From NCBI GenBank assembly GCA_035293565.1, contig DATGMP010000163.1:1-64000 (forward strand): a stretch of 64,000 nt of DNA. Reading direction: 5' to 3'. Shown here piece by piece: positions 7,858 through 16,688 of the stretch. A program made the translations under genes and the position numbers. Within the stretch, counting starts at the first letter, position 1; every line of letters starts with the position of its first letter. Below the pieces are notes generated by a model, which ran no database searches, was not told where the DNA came from, and saw only the letters and a program-made list of their open reading frames with translations. The DNA comes from DATGMP01 sp035293565. GTDB taxonomy: Bacteria > Pseudomonadota > Alphaproteobacteria > BOG-932 > Roseiterribacteraceae.

Positions 7858-9381
7858 TCAACCCAATCCCAGTTTTTTCGCCAGGCCGATGCGCTGAAGC
7901 TTGCCGGTGGCGCCTTTGGGAATGTCGTCCATGAAGAGCAGCCTGCGCGGCACTTTGAAGTCGGCCAGCCGCTCGGCGACAAAATCCCGCAATTCCCGCT
8001 CCGTTGCGGCCAAGCCCTCGCGCAAAACCACCAGCGCGCCGACCTCTTCGCCGAGCTTGTCGTGCGGGATGCCAAAGGTCACTACCTGCAGAACGGCAGG
8101 ATGGTTCATCAGCACCTCATCGACTTCTCGCGGTGAGATTTTCTCGCCGCCGCGATTGATGATCTCCTTCAACCGTCCGGTGACCGAGATATAGCCGTCA
8201 GCGTCTTTGACCCCTTGGTCGCCGGTCCGGAACCACCCATTGGCGAAGGCATCTTCATTCGCCTTGGGGCTGTTTTCGTAGCCCGACGTTACGTTCTCGC
8301 CTTTGATGACAATCTCACCTACCTCGCCGGCCGACAGCAGGTTGCCATGCGTGTCCATGATCGCCACGTCTTGACCGGCAGGCAGCCCGACCGTGCCCGG
8401 CTTGCGCATCGCCGGAGGTAGCGGGTTGCAGGCCATCTGGTGCGCCGCTTCGGTCATCCCGTAAGCCTCGATGACGGGCGCGCCGAAGGTCGCTTCCAGT
8501 TCGGCGATCACCTGCGGCGGCAGCGGAGACGACGACGAGCGGATGAAGCGCAGGGGATTGGCCTTGATGATGTCGCGGTTGTGAGTGGCGCGGGTCAGAA
8601 TGGCCTGATGCATGGTGGGAACGGCCGTGTACCAGGTTGGGTGCGCCTCATCCATCCAAGAGAAGAACTTCAACGCGTTGAAGCCCGGCGTGCAGAAAAC
8701 GCTGCTTCCGGCGGAGAGCGGCGCGAGGATCCCGGCGAGCAGCCCGTGGATATGAAATAACGGCATGATAGTCAGGCCGCGGTCGGACGGTGAAAATGAA
8801 ACCCACCGGCTGATATTGCGGGCGGAGGTCCAGACATTGCGCTGTGACAATGGCACGATCTTGGGCCGCGACGTCGTGCCCGATGTGTGCAGAACCAGGG
8901 CGACGTCGTCGGCTTCGGCGGGGCCGCCCTGCCGCGGCTTGGCCGGGGCCGAAACAGCGGTTTCAAGAATAAATCGACCGGCTCCCTGTTCGGGCAACGA
9001 GCGCGCGGTGAAAACGGCAATTCCGAGCTTGCGAGCGACGTCGATCGCCGGCGAGCCGCTGCCCGCATCGACGATCAGCGCCCGTGCGCCGAGATCCGAC
9101 AGATAGAACTCGAACTCTTCGCTGCGATAACCCGGATTGAGCGGCGCCGAGGTGGCTGCCGAGGCTACACCCATGAAAGCGGTCGCCATCTCCGGGCCGT
9201 TTGGCAAGACGATCGCCACCCGGTCATTGCGGCCGATTCCAACGGCGTTCAAAGCCGCCAGCGTTCCGGCGATCTGATCGCGCAGTCGGTCATAGGTGAG
9301 CCCAGGCGCTGACGGGGCTGCAATGGCGATCGCGTCGCCTCGTCCTGCGTCCAGCAATTGCCGTATAGTGAATTGGGTCAC
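7858..9381 (-). CDS. AMP-forming acid-CoA ligase (acyl/oxalyl-CoA synthetase type)
   Basis: ANL-superfamily adenylate-forming enzyme of 507 residues. It has the P-loop-like VLHTSGTTSRPK, the AYGMTEAAHQM motif, the hinge WFRTGDQGVKDADGYISVTG, and near the end PKGATGKLQR with the catalytic lysine of the thioester step. Overall it resembles the oxalate-CoA ligase/Pcs60 group, but the acid cannot be read from sequence. The start is a GTG with AAGGAG seven bases upstream. It is followed downstream by the convergent GGT gene and lies 12 bases after the ketopantoate-reductase-like gene on the same strand, which suggests co-transcription. Confidence 0.85.
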   Translation of the reverse strand: MTQFTIRQLLDAGRGDAIAIAAPSAPGLTYDRLRDQIAGTLAALNAVGIGRNDRVAIVLPNGPEMATAFMGVASAATSAPLNPGYRSEEFEFYLSDLGARALIVDAGSGSPAIDVARKLGIAVFTARSLPEQGAGRFILETAVSAPAKPRQGGPAEADDVALVLHTSGTTSRPKIVPLSQRNVWTSARNISRWVSFSPSDRGLTIMPLFHIHGLLAGILAPLSAGSSVFCTPGFNALKFFSWMDEAHPTWYTAVPTMHQAILTRATHNRDIIKANPLRFIRSSSSPLPPQVIAELEATFGAPVIEAYGMTEAAHQMACNPLPPAMRKPGTVGLPAGQDVAIMDTHGNLLSAGEVGEIVIKGENVTSGYENSPKANEDAFANGWFRTGDQGVKDADGYISVTGRLKEIINRGGEKISPREVDEVLMNHPAVLQVVTFGIPHDKLGEEVGALVVLREGLAATERELRDFVAERLADFKVPRRLLFMDDIPKGATGKLQRIGLAKKLGLG

Positions 9382-9393
9382 GACTGTTCTCCT

Positions 9394-10413
9394 TCAGGTC
9401 GACGCGATTTCCAGGCGGCCATGCCGATCGGACAGGGTCTTGCCCAGCAAACCGGCCACGGCGTAGACGGCGTCGATGGACGGAGTGGGCGTCCCGGTCA
9501 GGCGCGCCATTTCCACCACGGAGCCGACCAGTGCGTCGAGTTCGAGAGGTCGGCCCGCCTCGACGTCCTGCAGCATCGACGTCTTGTGTTCACCGACGGC
9601 CGCGGCGCCGGCAATCCGCTTTTCGATACTGACGCGGAGGCGAACGCCCAGCTTTTCCGCCACGGCCTGAATTTCGGCCATCATCGCCGCGGCAAGCGCG
9701 CGGCTCGGCGGATGGCCGCAGATGCCCGCCAGCGTGGCGTGAGTTAGCGCGCTAACCGGGTTGAAGACGATATTGCCCCATAGCTTCAGCCAGATTTCCG
9801 AGCGCAGATCGGTAGCGATCGGCGCCTTGAAGCCCGCCCTCGTCAGCGCATCGGCAAGACGCTGCACCCGCCCGGATCTGGAACCGTCGGGTTCGCCCAA
9901 GCTGAACCGGTTGCCTTCGATCACCCGGACCACGCCCGGAGCGATCAGTTCGCAGGCGGGATAGACGACGCTGCCGATGATGCGCTCATCGGCGATATGC
10001 GCTGCGATAATCCCGTCGGGATCGGCCGCGCGAACCGGGCGACCCTCGAAGGGTCCGCCCTGCTTGTAGAAGTACCACCAGGGAATGCCGTTCTGCAGCG
10101 TGACGACGCTGGTGTCGGGCCCGAACAGCGCGCCGAGGTCGGCGGCGATCGCCGGCACCTGGTGGGCCTTGAGCGCGAGCAAAACCAGATCCTGCGGGGT
10201 CCCCTCATGAATCGCTATGGCCTCGACGCCTTTCGCCACACGCCGGCTGCCGTCTTCCTCGATCAGTGCGAAGCCATCGCAGCGAATCGCCGCCAGCGTA
10301 GCGCCGCGGGCGACGAACGTGACATCCTCGCCCGCAAAGGCCAGTCTTGCGCCCAGAAAGCCCCCGATCGACCCGGCGCCGACAATTGCGATCTTCAATC
10401 GCGTTCGCTCCAT
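9394..10413 (-). CDS. Ketopantoate reductase-like NADP-dependent 2-oxoacid reductase
   Basis: Protein of 339 residues of the ApbA/PanE family. It starts with the nucleotide-binding motif IAIVGAGSIGGFLGARLA and has LLALKAHQV, TLQNGIPWW and, in the C-terminal helical domain, EIWLKLWGNIVFNPVSALT, where a conserved lysine and asparagine bind the substrate. PanE makes pantoate for CoA synthesis, but paralogues in catabolic clusters reduce other 2-oxo acids. Its position in front of the CoA ligase and behind the LVIVD genes favours a catabolic paralogue. I would not assign panE without a genome-wide check for another copy. Confidence 0.85.
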   Translation of the reverse strand: MERTRLKIAIVGAGSIGGFLGARLAFAGEDVTFVARGATLAAIRCDGFALIEEDGSRRVAKGVEAIAIHEGTPQDLVLLALKAHQVPAIAADLGALFGPDTSVVTLQNGIPWWYFYKQGGPFEGRPVRAADPDGIIAAHIADERIIGSVVYPACELIAPGVVRVIEGNRFSLGEPDGSRSGRVQRLADALTRAGFKAPIATDLRSEIWLKLWGNIVFNPVSALTHATLAGICGHPPSRALAAAMMAEIQAVAEKLGVRLRVSIEKRIAGAAAVGEHKTSMLQDVEAGRPLELDALVGSVVEMARLTGTPTPSIDAVYAVAGLLGKTLSDRHGRLEIAST

Positions 10414-10474
10414 TCAGGGCCATTGTGGCTAAAGGGAGATTTAGACCTCTTGAACCGGGCTTGCGGCGCGGGCG

Positions 10475-12232
10475 CTAGTCGCGCGCTGGCCAGGGCTTGG
10501 CGGGTGGGCCCAGAACCGGCTCGCCCAAGAGGGGCGAAGAGAGGGCGTAAGCGCCGTTTTCGGTGAAAGCCCAGATGATGTTCCGGTCATACTCGGTAAA
10601 GATCGCCAGCACGCCCTTGCCGAGAGTGTAGCTCGGCAGATCGTTGGTGTCGGCTAGGCGCGGCACGTAATAGCCGGCGATCTTCGGATTTGCCGGATCC
10701 TTGACGTCGAAGATCTGCACCCCGGCATTATAGAAAGCGTAGGGAACGATCCCTTGCCGCCAGGCGAGCGGCTGACCAATGGCATTCGAACGCTTGGGGC
10801 CGAAATCCCCGCCGCGTTGGCAATAGTCAGTAAAGGTCGCATCCTTCGGAGGCGTCGGTCGGGGAAATTTGGCCGCAATCTTGGGGTGCAAAGGGTCCTT
10901 GGCATCGACGACGAAAATGTCCTTGTAGGGTTCGTAGCATTCGCGGTTCATCGGATAGCCGTTCGTGAATACGTAGCCCGTACGCTCGAATTGGCTGACA
11001 TCGACATTGTCGAATTCCGTTCCCGCGAAACTGGGCGGCGCATTGACATGCCCCAGCGCTTTAGGATGCGCCGGATCGGCGACATCGAATATATATAAGC
11101 CAAGGCCGCCCATGGCGCCGAAGCCGATAGTCCCGCCATCCTTGACCGGCTTCGGCAGAAACAGCGGCATGCGGGAACCCATCCAGGAGGTTCGATTCCC
11201 GGCCCGCGGATTCTCCAGATATGCCGCCTCGTCGGCCTTGTCGCCGACAATTTGCCCCGGCACATGGATCTGAGCCAAGAATTTGGGGTCGGCGGGATTG
11301 GACATGTCCCAGACCTGATATCCCGGGGAGTAAAGATAGTTGGGGTATTCTGTAAGCGCGTAGGAATCGTCGGGCGCGGACGACAGGAACATATATCTGC
11401 CGCCGGAATATTCCGGCGCATCGAGTGATCCGGAGCCCTGCTGCTGACCGATCTCCGCCATGGGGTGCTTGACGTCCGTGGTGCGCGTCGCCAGCAGCTT
11501 CCATTGGCTGGGCAGCGGCCCGTCCATGACAAAGACCTTGAAGCCCTTCAGCGAATTGTAGTGCCGCTGCGCCTCGACCTTATCTGGCTGGCGGGTCTTG
11601 TCGGTCATCAGCCCATATCTGCCGATTTCATAGGATGCCACCAGGATCGGCTTGCCGAGCGACGCATTCCAGGCAATGGTCGCGCCGCCGAGATAGTCCT
11701 TGACATTGTTCGGATCAAAAGGCTCGCTGGACCCGTTGGGACCCCAGACGCCGCCCTGGGAAAACACGATGCGGGCATGCCGCGGATCGGTGACGTCCAG
11801 AACGCGTAGATAGTCGCGATCATGTATATAGAGGTATCGGCGCCCGTCGAAGTCAGCCGCGTTGACCCAGGCGTGAAATGGTGAGCCGATACCGGGATAG
11901 AAGGCGAGAACCTTGACATTCTTGGCGTAGCTTTGCTGGTCCCAGTACGGCAATTCGCCGGGAAACCTAGGCTCGTCCTTGGTTTCCGGCGTTGCCTTCG
12001 GCGCAACGAACTGCCCGGTATGCGGATCCATTCCATAATCCTTACCAGGAACCGGCGGCGTCGGCTTGCGCGCCGGAACCAATTCGGCCCAAGCTTTCAG
12101 GTAAGGATCCGTGATACGCTCGGTATCTTCCGCCTTCGATTCGCCCACACGGATGCAGACCGCCAATACGGCGCAGCAAGCAACCCAAGGCCACCGATAC
12201 ATAAAACCTCTCAGATCATACTTGTTCGACAT
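10475..12232 (-). CDS. Secreted LVIVD-repeat protein, copy 2 of a tandem pair
   Basis: About 585 residues with a hydrophobic leader (PWVACCAVLAVCIRVGESKA) and then repeated beta-propeller blades of the LVIVD type: VLDVTDPRHARIV, VWDMSNPADPKFLA, IFDVADPAHPKALG, VVDAKDPLHPKIAA and IFDVKDPANPKIAG. The repeats fold as a propeller outside the cytoplasm; no catalytic site is known for the family. CxxPYK-type blocks (MNRECYEPYKDI, FTDYCQRGGDFGPKRS) are shared with the neighbouring copy. An ATG ten codons in (12202) has GAGAGG just before it and may be the true start. The function is unknown. It follows copy 1 after 31 bases on the same strand. Confidence 0.85.
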   Translation of the reverse strand: MSNKYDLRGFMYRWPWVACCAVLAVCIRVGESKAEDTERITDPYLKAWAELVPARKPTPPVPGKDYGMDPHTGQFVAPKATPETKDEPRFPGELPYWDQQSYAKNVKVLAFYPGIGSPFHAWVNAADFDGRRYLYIHDRDYLRVLDVTDPRHARIVFSQGGVWGPNGSSEPFDPNNVKDYLGGATIAWNASLGKPILVASYEIGRYGLMTDKTRQPDKVEAQRHYNSLKGFKVFVMDGPLPSQWKLLATRTTDVKHPMAEIGQQQGSGSLDAPEYSGGRYMFLSSAPDDSYALTEYPNYLYSPGYQVWDMSNPADPKFLAQIHVPGQIVGDKADEAAYLENPRAGNRTSWMGSRMPLFLPKPVKDGGTIGFGAMGGLGLYIFDVADPAHPKALGHVNAPPSFAGTEFDNVDVSQFERTGYVFTNGYPMNRECYEPYKDIFVVDAKDPLHPKIAAKFPRPTPPKDATFTDYCQRGGDFGPKRSNAIGQPLAWRQGIVPYAFYNAGVQIFDVKDPANPKIAGYYVPRLADTNDLPSYTLGKGVLAIFTEYDRNIIWAFTENGAYALSSPLLGEPVLGPPAKPWPARD

Positions 12233-12263
12233 TTAGCTTGCTCGATCCAAATCAATAACCACG

Positions 12264-13967
12264 TCAATCTTTCTTGCCGGGCAACCCGAAGATCGGTTTT
12301 CCGAGCAATGGGCTTGAGACGGCATACATTCCGTGGTTGGTGAACAACCAGATCAGATGGCGATCCCACTCGACATAGATGCCGTGGCTGGGCGGTCCAA
12401 AGCCGGTCTTTCGGAAAGTATCGCCGGAGCTGGCGTTGATCTTGGGGTCGGCTAGCTTGGGTACGAAATAGGCGGCGATGGTCGGATGTGCCGGATCGGA
12501 TACATCGAAGATCTGCAATCCGGCGTTATAGAAGGAATACGGGATGTATTTCTTCGACGGCGCGCCCGGCTGGTTCAGATAGCCGCTGCGCTTCGGCCCG
12601 AAGCTGCCGCGTCTCTGGCAGTAATCGGTGAAGCCCGCTTCCTTCGGCGGTCGCGGTCGCGGCAACACGCCGGTGATTTTCGGGTTCCGCGGATCGCGCA
12701 CATCGATCTGATAGATGTCCTTGTAGGGCTCATAGCAATCATCGCTCATCGGATAGCCGCTGAAATAGACCATGCCCGTGACTTCGGCCTTGGAGACATC
12801 GATATTGTCGCCTTCGTTGCCGGCTACGCTCACCGGCATATCCAGATGCGAGACCGTTTTCATGTGCGCGGGGTCGGAGATGTCGATAATGTAGAAACCG
12901 AGACCGCCCATCGCGGCATAGCCGTACTTTCCGCCATTCTCGACGGCACGCGGAATGAACAGGGGCATCCGCGCGCCCATCCAGGATGTCTTGTTTCCGT
13001 AACGCGGGTTCTTCCGATAATCGGCCTCCTCGCCGACCCGCTGACCGGGCGCAGACCAGATCGACATCAGCTTGGGATGGCTGGGATCGGAGACGTCGTA
13101 GGCCAGTTGAGCCGCCGAATAGAGATAGCTCTTATATTCCTGCAGCGAATAGGAATCGTCCGGCGCTCCGGCGACGAAGACATATTTGTCGCCGACGTAA
13201 TAGGGCACGTCGAGGCAGCCCGATCCCTGTTCCGGCATTTGACCCGGCACCGCCTTCGGATCGAGAGGCATTTCCGAAAGCAGCTTCCAGTCAGTCGGGC
13301 TCCTGACTTCGAAAACCCGAAAACCACGCAGGAATTTCTGGCCACGAATAAGCGCGACCTTATCGGGCTGCGTGTATTTGTTGCTCAGCAGACCATAGCG
13401 GGGCGTTTCGTAACACTGTATCGCGATATATTTGTTAAGCCTCTTGTTGAACTGGATGTTGAACGGCCCAAAAGGATCATCGCCAGCCAGGTTGAATTGT
13501 TTCTCACCGACCCTCGTCGCCTTGCGCGGATCGGTGATGTCGTAGACGTCATAGCGATCCCGATAGTAGTCATACATGTACCGATGGCCATTCATATCGA
13601 TAATGTCTTGCCATGTATGCCCTGTCGTCGCGCCGGGATAATAGGCTTCGACCTTGGTATTCTTGGCGTATTGATTGAGATCGATGTGATCGAGGCTGCC
13701 GGCGAAAGGATGCGCACCGTTTGTCTCCGGCGTCATGGCCGGATGCGTGTAGATGCCGGTCTTGGGGTCCAGGCCGAAGGTCGAGGGATCGGGGTCGGCA
13801 GGCTCGCCCGGCAGCCTGTCCGTTCGTGGCTGGTAAGGCATCATCATGTTTTCCGGCAGCGCGATCCGCTCATGGCTGATCACGGTTTGCGCTTGCGCGC
13901 CTGCCGTTAGTGCGATCACCGCGACACCGACGGCGATCAGACCGATATGCCGTGCAAATTTGTCCAT
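12264..13967 (-). CDS. Secreted LVIVD-repeat protein, copy 1 of a tandem pair
   Basis: 567 residues with a clear signal peptide (HIGLIAVGVAVIALTAGAQA, cleavage after AQA) and beta-propeller blades VYDITDPRKATRV, AYDVSDPSHPKLMS, IIDISDPAHMKTVS, IDVRDPRNPKITG and IFDVSDPAHPTIAA. It is a paralogue of the next gene over its whole length, including GSGCLDVPYYVGDKYVF, SSWMGxRMPLF-type and FTDYCQRRGSFGPKRS blocks. TAGGAGC lies a few bases before the ATG. Three cysteines conserved between the copies suggest disulfides in the periplasm. The function is unknown; a scaffold or substrate-binding role at the cell surface is only a guess. Confidence 0.87.
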   Translation of the reverse strand: MDKFARHIGLIAVGVAVIALTAGAQAQTVISHERIALPENMMMPYQPRTDRLPGEPADPDPSTFGLDPKTGIYTHPAMTPETNGAHPFAGSLDHIDLNQYAKNTKVEAYYPGATTGHTWQDIIDMNGHRYMYDYYRDRYDVYDITDPRKATRVGEKQFNLAGDDPFGPFNIQFNKRLNKYIAIQCYETPRYGLLSNKYTQPDKVALIRGQKFLRGFRVFEVRSPTDWKLLSEMPLDPKAVPGQMPEQGSGCLDVPYYVGDKYVFVAGAPDDSYSLQEYKSYLYSAAQLAYDVSDPSHPKLMSIWSAPGQRVGEEADYRKNPRYGNKTSWMGARMPLFIPRAVENGGKYGYAAMGGLGFYIIDISDPAHMKTVSHLDMPVSVAGNEGDNIDVSKAEVTGMVYFSGYPMSDDCYEPYKDIYQIDVRDPRNPKITGVLPRPRPPKEAGFTDYCQRRGSFGPKRSGYLNQPGAPSKKYIPYSFYNAGLQIFDVSDPAHPTIAAYFVPKLADPKINASSGDTFRKTGFGPPSHGIYVEWDRHLIWLFTNHGMYAVSSPLLGKPIFGLPGKKD

Positions 13968-14168
13968 CGCATTGCTCCTATGGCGCGACGTCGGTCAGAT
14001 CAATCGGCTCAGGCTGCCTTCGGGGCAGATCGCGTTTTCCGTCAATAAATTTTCTCCCTTCCGAAGTCGAATAACAAAAGGGGCGGCGGCTATGCGCATG
14101 TCGATATAGCAAACCCGGAGACTGGTATATGACCCGACCCAGTATGCACGGCAGACTGGCCGCGAGAC

Positions 14169-15317
14169 ATGGAACCGGAGCGCCTGGGAATGCCAGTCCA
14201 CATCAAGAACAGCCTGATCGGGAGCGCCGCCACCATTGTCGCCGCATTGGCGATCTGCGCGGCACTCCGGCGAGAGGGTTTCATCACGTGGGTCGCTTAT
14301 CTGGGCGTGGTCCCCGTGCCGATGATGCTGGTGGCGGGATTTCTGTGGCGGATCGATCCACCGCAATTCCTTCATCGGCTCCGCCAGCCGGCAAGGGGGA
14401 TGCGGCTGGCCATCCTGACGCTGGCCTCGGCGGTCGCCGGCGCCGCCTTCCTCTATTGGGGCCCAGGGCGCGGCGCCGGCCCGACGCCGATGCTGGTGAT
14501 GGCCGCCATCGTTTCTGTCGTCGCAACCTTTTGGGTCGTGGTTGTTTGGCGTTGCTGGCCGCTGTCGACGGCGTTGAAGCATCCCCTTCCTTTGGGCATC
14601 GCCGCCTGGCTCGTGTCCTATGGCGTCGGATTCCTGGCTTTCGTCCGGTTGTTCAATTTCGATTTTATGGCGGCGGCGGCGATCTATTCGCCGATCGCCG
14701 ATCCGCACGGCGCATTCAATGCTTGGCGGAGTCTGGTGTTCCTTGTGACGACCACCGGCGTCATCTCGGTGTTCTCAAAATTATTCGCTTATTGGCCGGT
14801 CGCATCGCTGCCGGGGTCGGCGCGCCCGGCCTGCTTCGCGCTCTACGCCAGCTTGTATGTTTTGGCGTTGAGCGCTCTGGCAATCGAACTCGGCGTCCAC
14901 TTGATCGGCATGGATCAGGTGGATTTCATGGTCGAGGTTCCAGTCTCTCTGATTTTCGGGACCTTTCTGGTTACCAGCATGACCCGTTTCCGCTTGCTGG
15001 GTGGCTGGCCGCAACCAGCCAAGGGCACCCTCCTCCTCGTCATCGGCGGCGGGTTTGGCGCCGCGCTGTTCGCGCTTTATGCCTGGATCGCGCCGCTCCT
15101 CGCCGGGGAAAGTCTGGTCAAGGGGCCTCCGCACTACAGCCTGGAATTATGGATCGCCACGGCCATGCTGTCGGTGACGTTTCCGTTGATCATCCTATTC
15201 GCCAATTATTTTGATTTGTGGCCACTCGAACGCGGGAACACGACGGCGGGCGCTTGGCGGGGGCGCGTCTCGCGCGATCGGTTCGGCGCGGAGCATCCTA
15301 TCCGCAAGACGTTATAG
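14169..15317 (+). CDS. Polytopic membrane protein of unknown function
   Basis: 382 residues with about ten hydrophobic segments (for example SAATIVAALAICAAL, LAILTLASAVAGAAFLYWG, LVMAAIVSVVATFWVVVVW and WIATAMLSVTFPLIILFANY). I recognise no family. The start is uncertain: an ATG seven codons in (14190, MPVHIKN) is equally likely. It is divergent from the LVIVD pair and begins a plus-strand run with VOC, DHDPS-family and hydrolase genes, only 13 bases before the VOC start. A transporter or membrane-bound redox partner would fit, but nothing in the sequence decides this. Confidence 0.75.
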   Translation: MEPERLGMPVHIKNSLIGSAATIVAALAICAALRREGFITWVAYLGVVPVPMMLVAGFLWRIDPPQFLHRLRQPARGMRLAILTLASAVAGAAFLYWGPGRGAGPTPMLVMAAIVSVVATFWVVVVWRCWPLSTALKHPLPLGIAAWLVSYGVGFLAFVRLFNFDFMAAAAIYSPIADPHGAFNAWRSLVFLVTTTGVISVFSKLFAYWPVASLPGSARPACFALYASLYVLALSALAIELGVHLIGMDQVDFMVEVPVSLIFGTFLVTSMTRFRLLGGWPQPAKGTLLLVIGGGFGAALFALYAWIAPLLAGESLVKGPPHYSLELWIATAMLSVTFPLIILFANYFDLWPLERGNTTAGAWRGRVSRDRFGAEHPIRKTL

Positions 15318-15330
15318 TGAAGAGGCCGTC

Positions 15331-15732
15331 ATGGCAAAATTGAGGCATATCGCGCTTGCGGTGCGCGATCCGGAAAAAGCAGCCCGCTTCTATCAACAAG
15401 TCTTCGGGATGGCGCGGGTCGGCCAAACCGACTCCGCCCTGGCTACCGGCGTCTATCTGTCCGACGGAACCGTCAATCTGGCCTTGCTGCATTACAAGAA
15501 CGACGACTCGGCCGGACTCGATCGGGGCAAAGCCTATGTCGGCGCCCACCATTTCGGCTTCATCGTCGATGACCTGGACCATACGCGGCGGGATATAGAG
15601 GACAATGGAGGAGAATTCTTCCTCGAGCTCCCCGAGCATAAGGACACGCTTTACTATGAGCAGAAGTACCGCGATCCCGACGGCATCATTTTCGACATTT
15701 CCCAGAAGGGTTGGGTCGGCACCAAGCCGTGA
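15331..15732 (+). CDS. VOC-superfamily protein (glyoxalase/dioxygenase fold)
   Basis: 133 residues, two beta-alpha-beta-beta-beta modules. Candidate metal ligands are His7 in LRHIALAV and the histidines in GAHHFGFIV; the last ligand position in DPDGIIFDIS is Asp rather than the usual Glu. The ATG at MAKLRHIA was chosen over a longer frame that overlaps the membrane-protein gene; GAAGAGG precedes it. The reaction is unknown. It is followed after 29 bases by a DHDPS-family gene, and the same VOC plus DHDPS-family pairing recurs at 36.1-37.4 kb with a related VOC ending in the same (D)(I/L)SxxGW(V/I)GT tail. Confidence 0.82.
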   Translation: MAKLRHIALAVRDPEKAARFYQQVFGMARVGQTDSALATGVYLSDGTVNLALLHYKNDDSAGLDRGKAYVGAHHFGFIVDDLDHTRRDIEDNGGEFFLELPEHKDTLYYEQKYRDPDGIIFDISQKGWVGTKP

Positions 15733-15761
15733 CGCCGTCTGCGGAGCGGAGGGCGCCCGAC

Positions 15762-16676
15762 ATGGATGATAGATTTCACGGCATCATTCCCGCAATGGCT
15801 ACGCCGTTCAGCAAAAGCCATGAAGTGGATTATGGCGCCTTGCGGGCTTTGATCGATTGGTACGTCGAGTGCGGGGTTCATGGTCTGTCGATTTGCGGCA
15901 GCCAGGGCGAGTTTTTCGCTCTCGACCGGGACGAGCATATCCTCGTTATGGAGCGGACTGTCGACGCCGTAGGCGGCCGTATCCCCGTCTATGCAGGCAC
16001 TGGCGCCGTTTCGACCCGCGCCGCGATTTCCTTGACGCAAGCTGCGCAGACGATCGGGGTCGACATGGCGATGGCGATCACCCCGAGCTTCATCTCGCCG
16101 AAAGCGGACGAGCTGGCACAGCATTTCGAAGCGATCGCGCGCTCGACCACATTGCCGATACTGCTTTACAATAACCCGCCGCGCACTCATCTGAACATAA
16201 CGCCGGCTTTGTTCGCGCAATGCGCCGCGATAGAGAATATCGTCGGCATCAAGGATAGCAGCGGCGATATCACCCAGGTAATCGAATATGTGCGCCTGAC
16301 CCAGGGCCGGAAGCTGGCGTTCGCCGGCCGTGACACGATCATTCTGGCGATTCTGCTCCATGGCGGGCACGGCGCCATATCGCCCGCCGCCAACGTGTTC
16401 CCGCGCCTTCTGGTCAAACTCTATGACGAATTCCGAGGCGGCAGGCTTGACCGGGCGCGCTTCATTTCGGACCAGTTGGCACCGCTGCGGCTGGCCTGGG
16501 ATCTCGGATCGTTTCCGGTAGTGATCAAGGAGGCGATGGCGCTGGTTGGACGCGATGCCGGCCCCGCCCGTTTGCCGATTCAACCGCTGCACCCCGACGC
16601 GCGGGCTGAATTGTCGTCGGTCATTGAACGCCTGCGCGAGGCCGATGCGGCTCTGTCGCAAACTCTGACGCGGTGA
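15762..16676 (+). CDS. DHDPS/NAL-family Schiff-base lyase
   Basis: 304-residue TIM-barrel protein of the dihydrodipicolinate synthase/N-acetylneuraminate lyase family, which condenses or cleaves pyruvate adducts through a lysine imine. Lys164 in NIVGIKDSSGD and Tyr136 in LLYNNPPRT are the catalytic pair. The usual GTTGE loop reads GSQGE (46-50), so the second threonine of true DapA is lost and a catabolic aldolase or hydratase-lyase is more likely than lysine synthesis. The start MDDRFHGIIPAMATPF is the standard N-terminus. It is translationally close to VOC upstream and the formamidase-like gene 12 bases downstream. Confidence 0.87.
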   Translation: MDDRFHGIIPAMATPFSKSHEVDYGALRALIDWYVECGVHGLSICGSQGEFFALDRDEHILVMERTVDAVGGRIPVYAGTGAVSTRAAISLTQAAQTIGVDMAMAITPSFISPKADELAQHFEAIARSTTLPILLYNNPPRTHLNITPALFAQCAAIENIVGIKDSSGDITQVIEYVRLTQGRKLAFAGRDTIILAILLHGGHGAISPAANVFPRLLVKLYDEFRGGRLDRARFISDQLAPLRLAWDLGSFPVVIKEAMALVGRDAGPARLPIQPLHPDARAELSSVIERLREADAALSQTLTR

Positions 16677-16688
16677 TCCGGGCCGTTC

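Noticed and set aside
12486..13910. Long open frame of 474 codons on the plus strand
   Set aside because: It lies opposite the second LVIVD gene, has unnatural composition rich in Arg, His and Ile and no motif; it is an antisense shadow of GC-rich coding DNA.
15762..16676. dapA (lysine biosynthesis) for this or the other two DHDPS-family genes
   Set aside because: All three lack the GTTGE loop and lie in catabolic operons, so the biosynthetic name would mislead.
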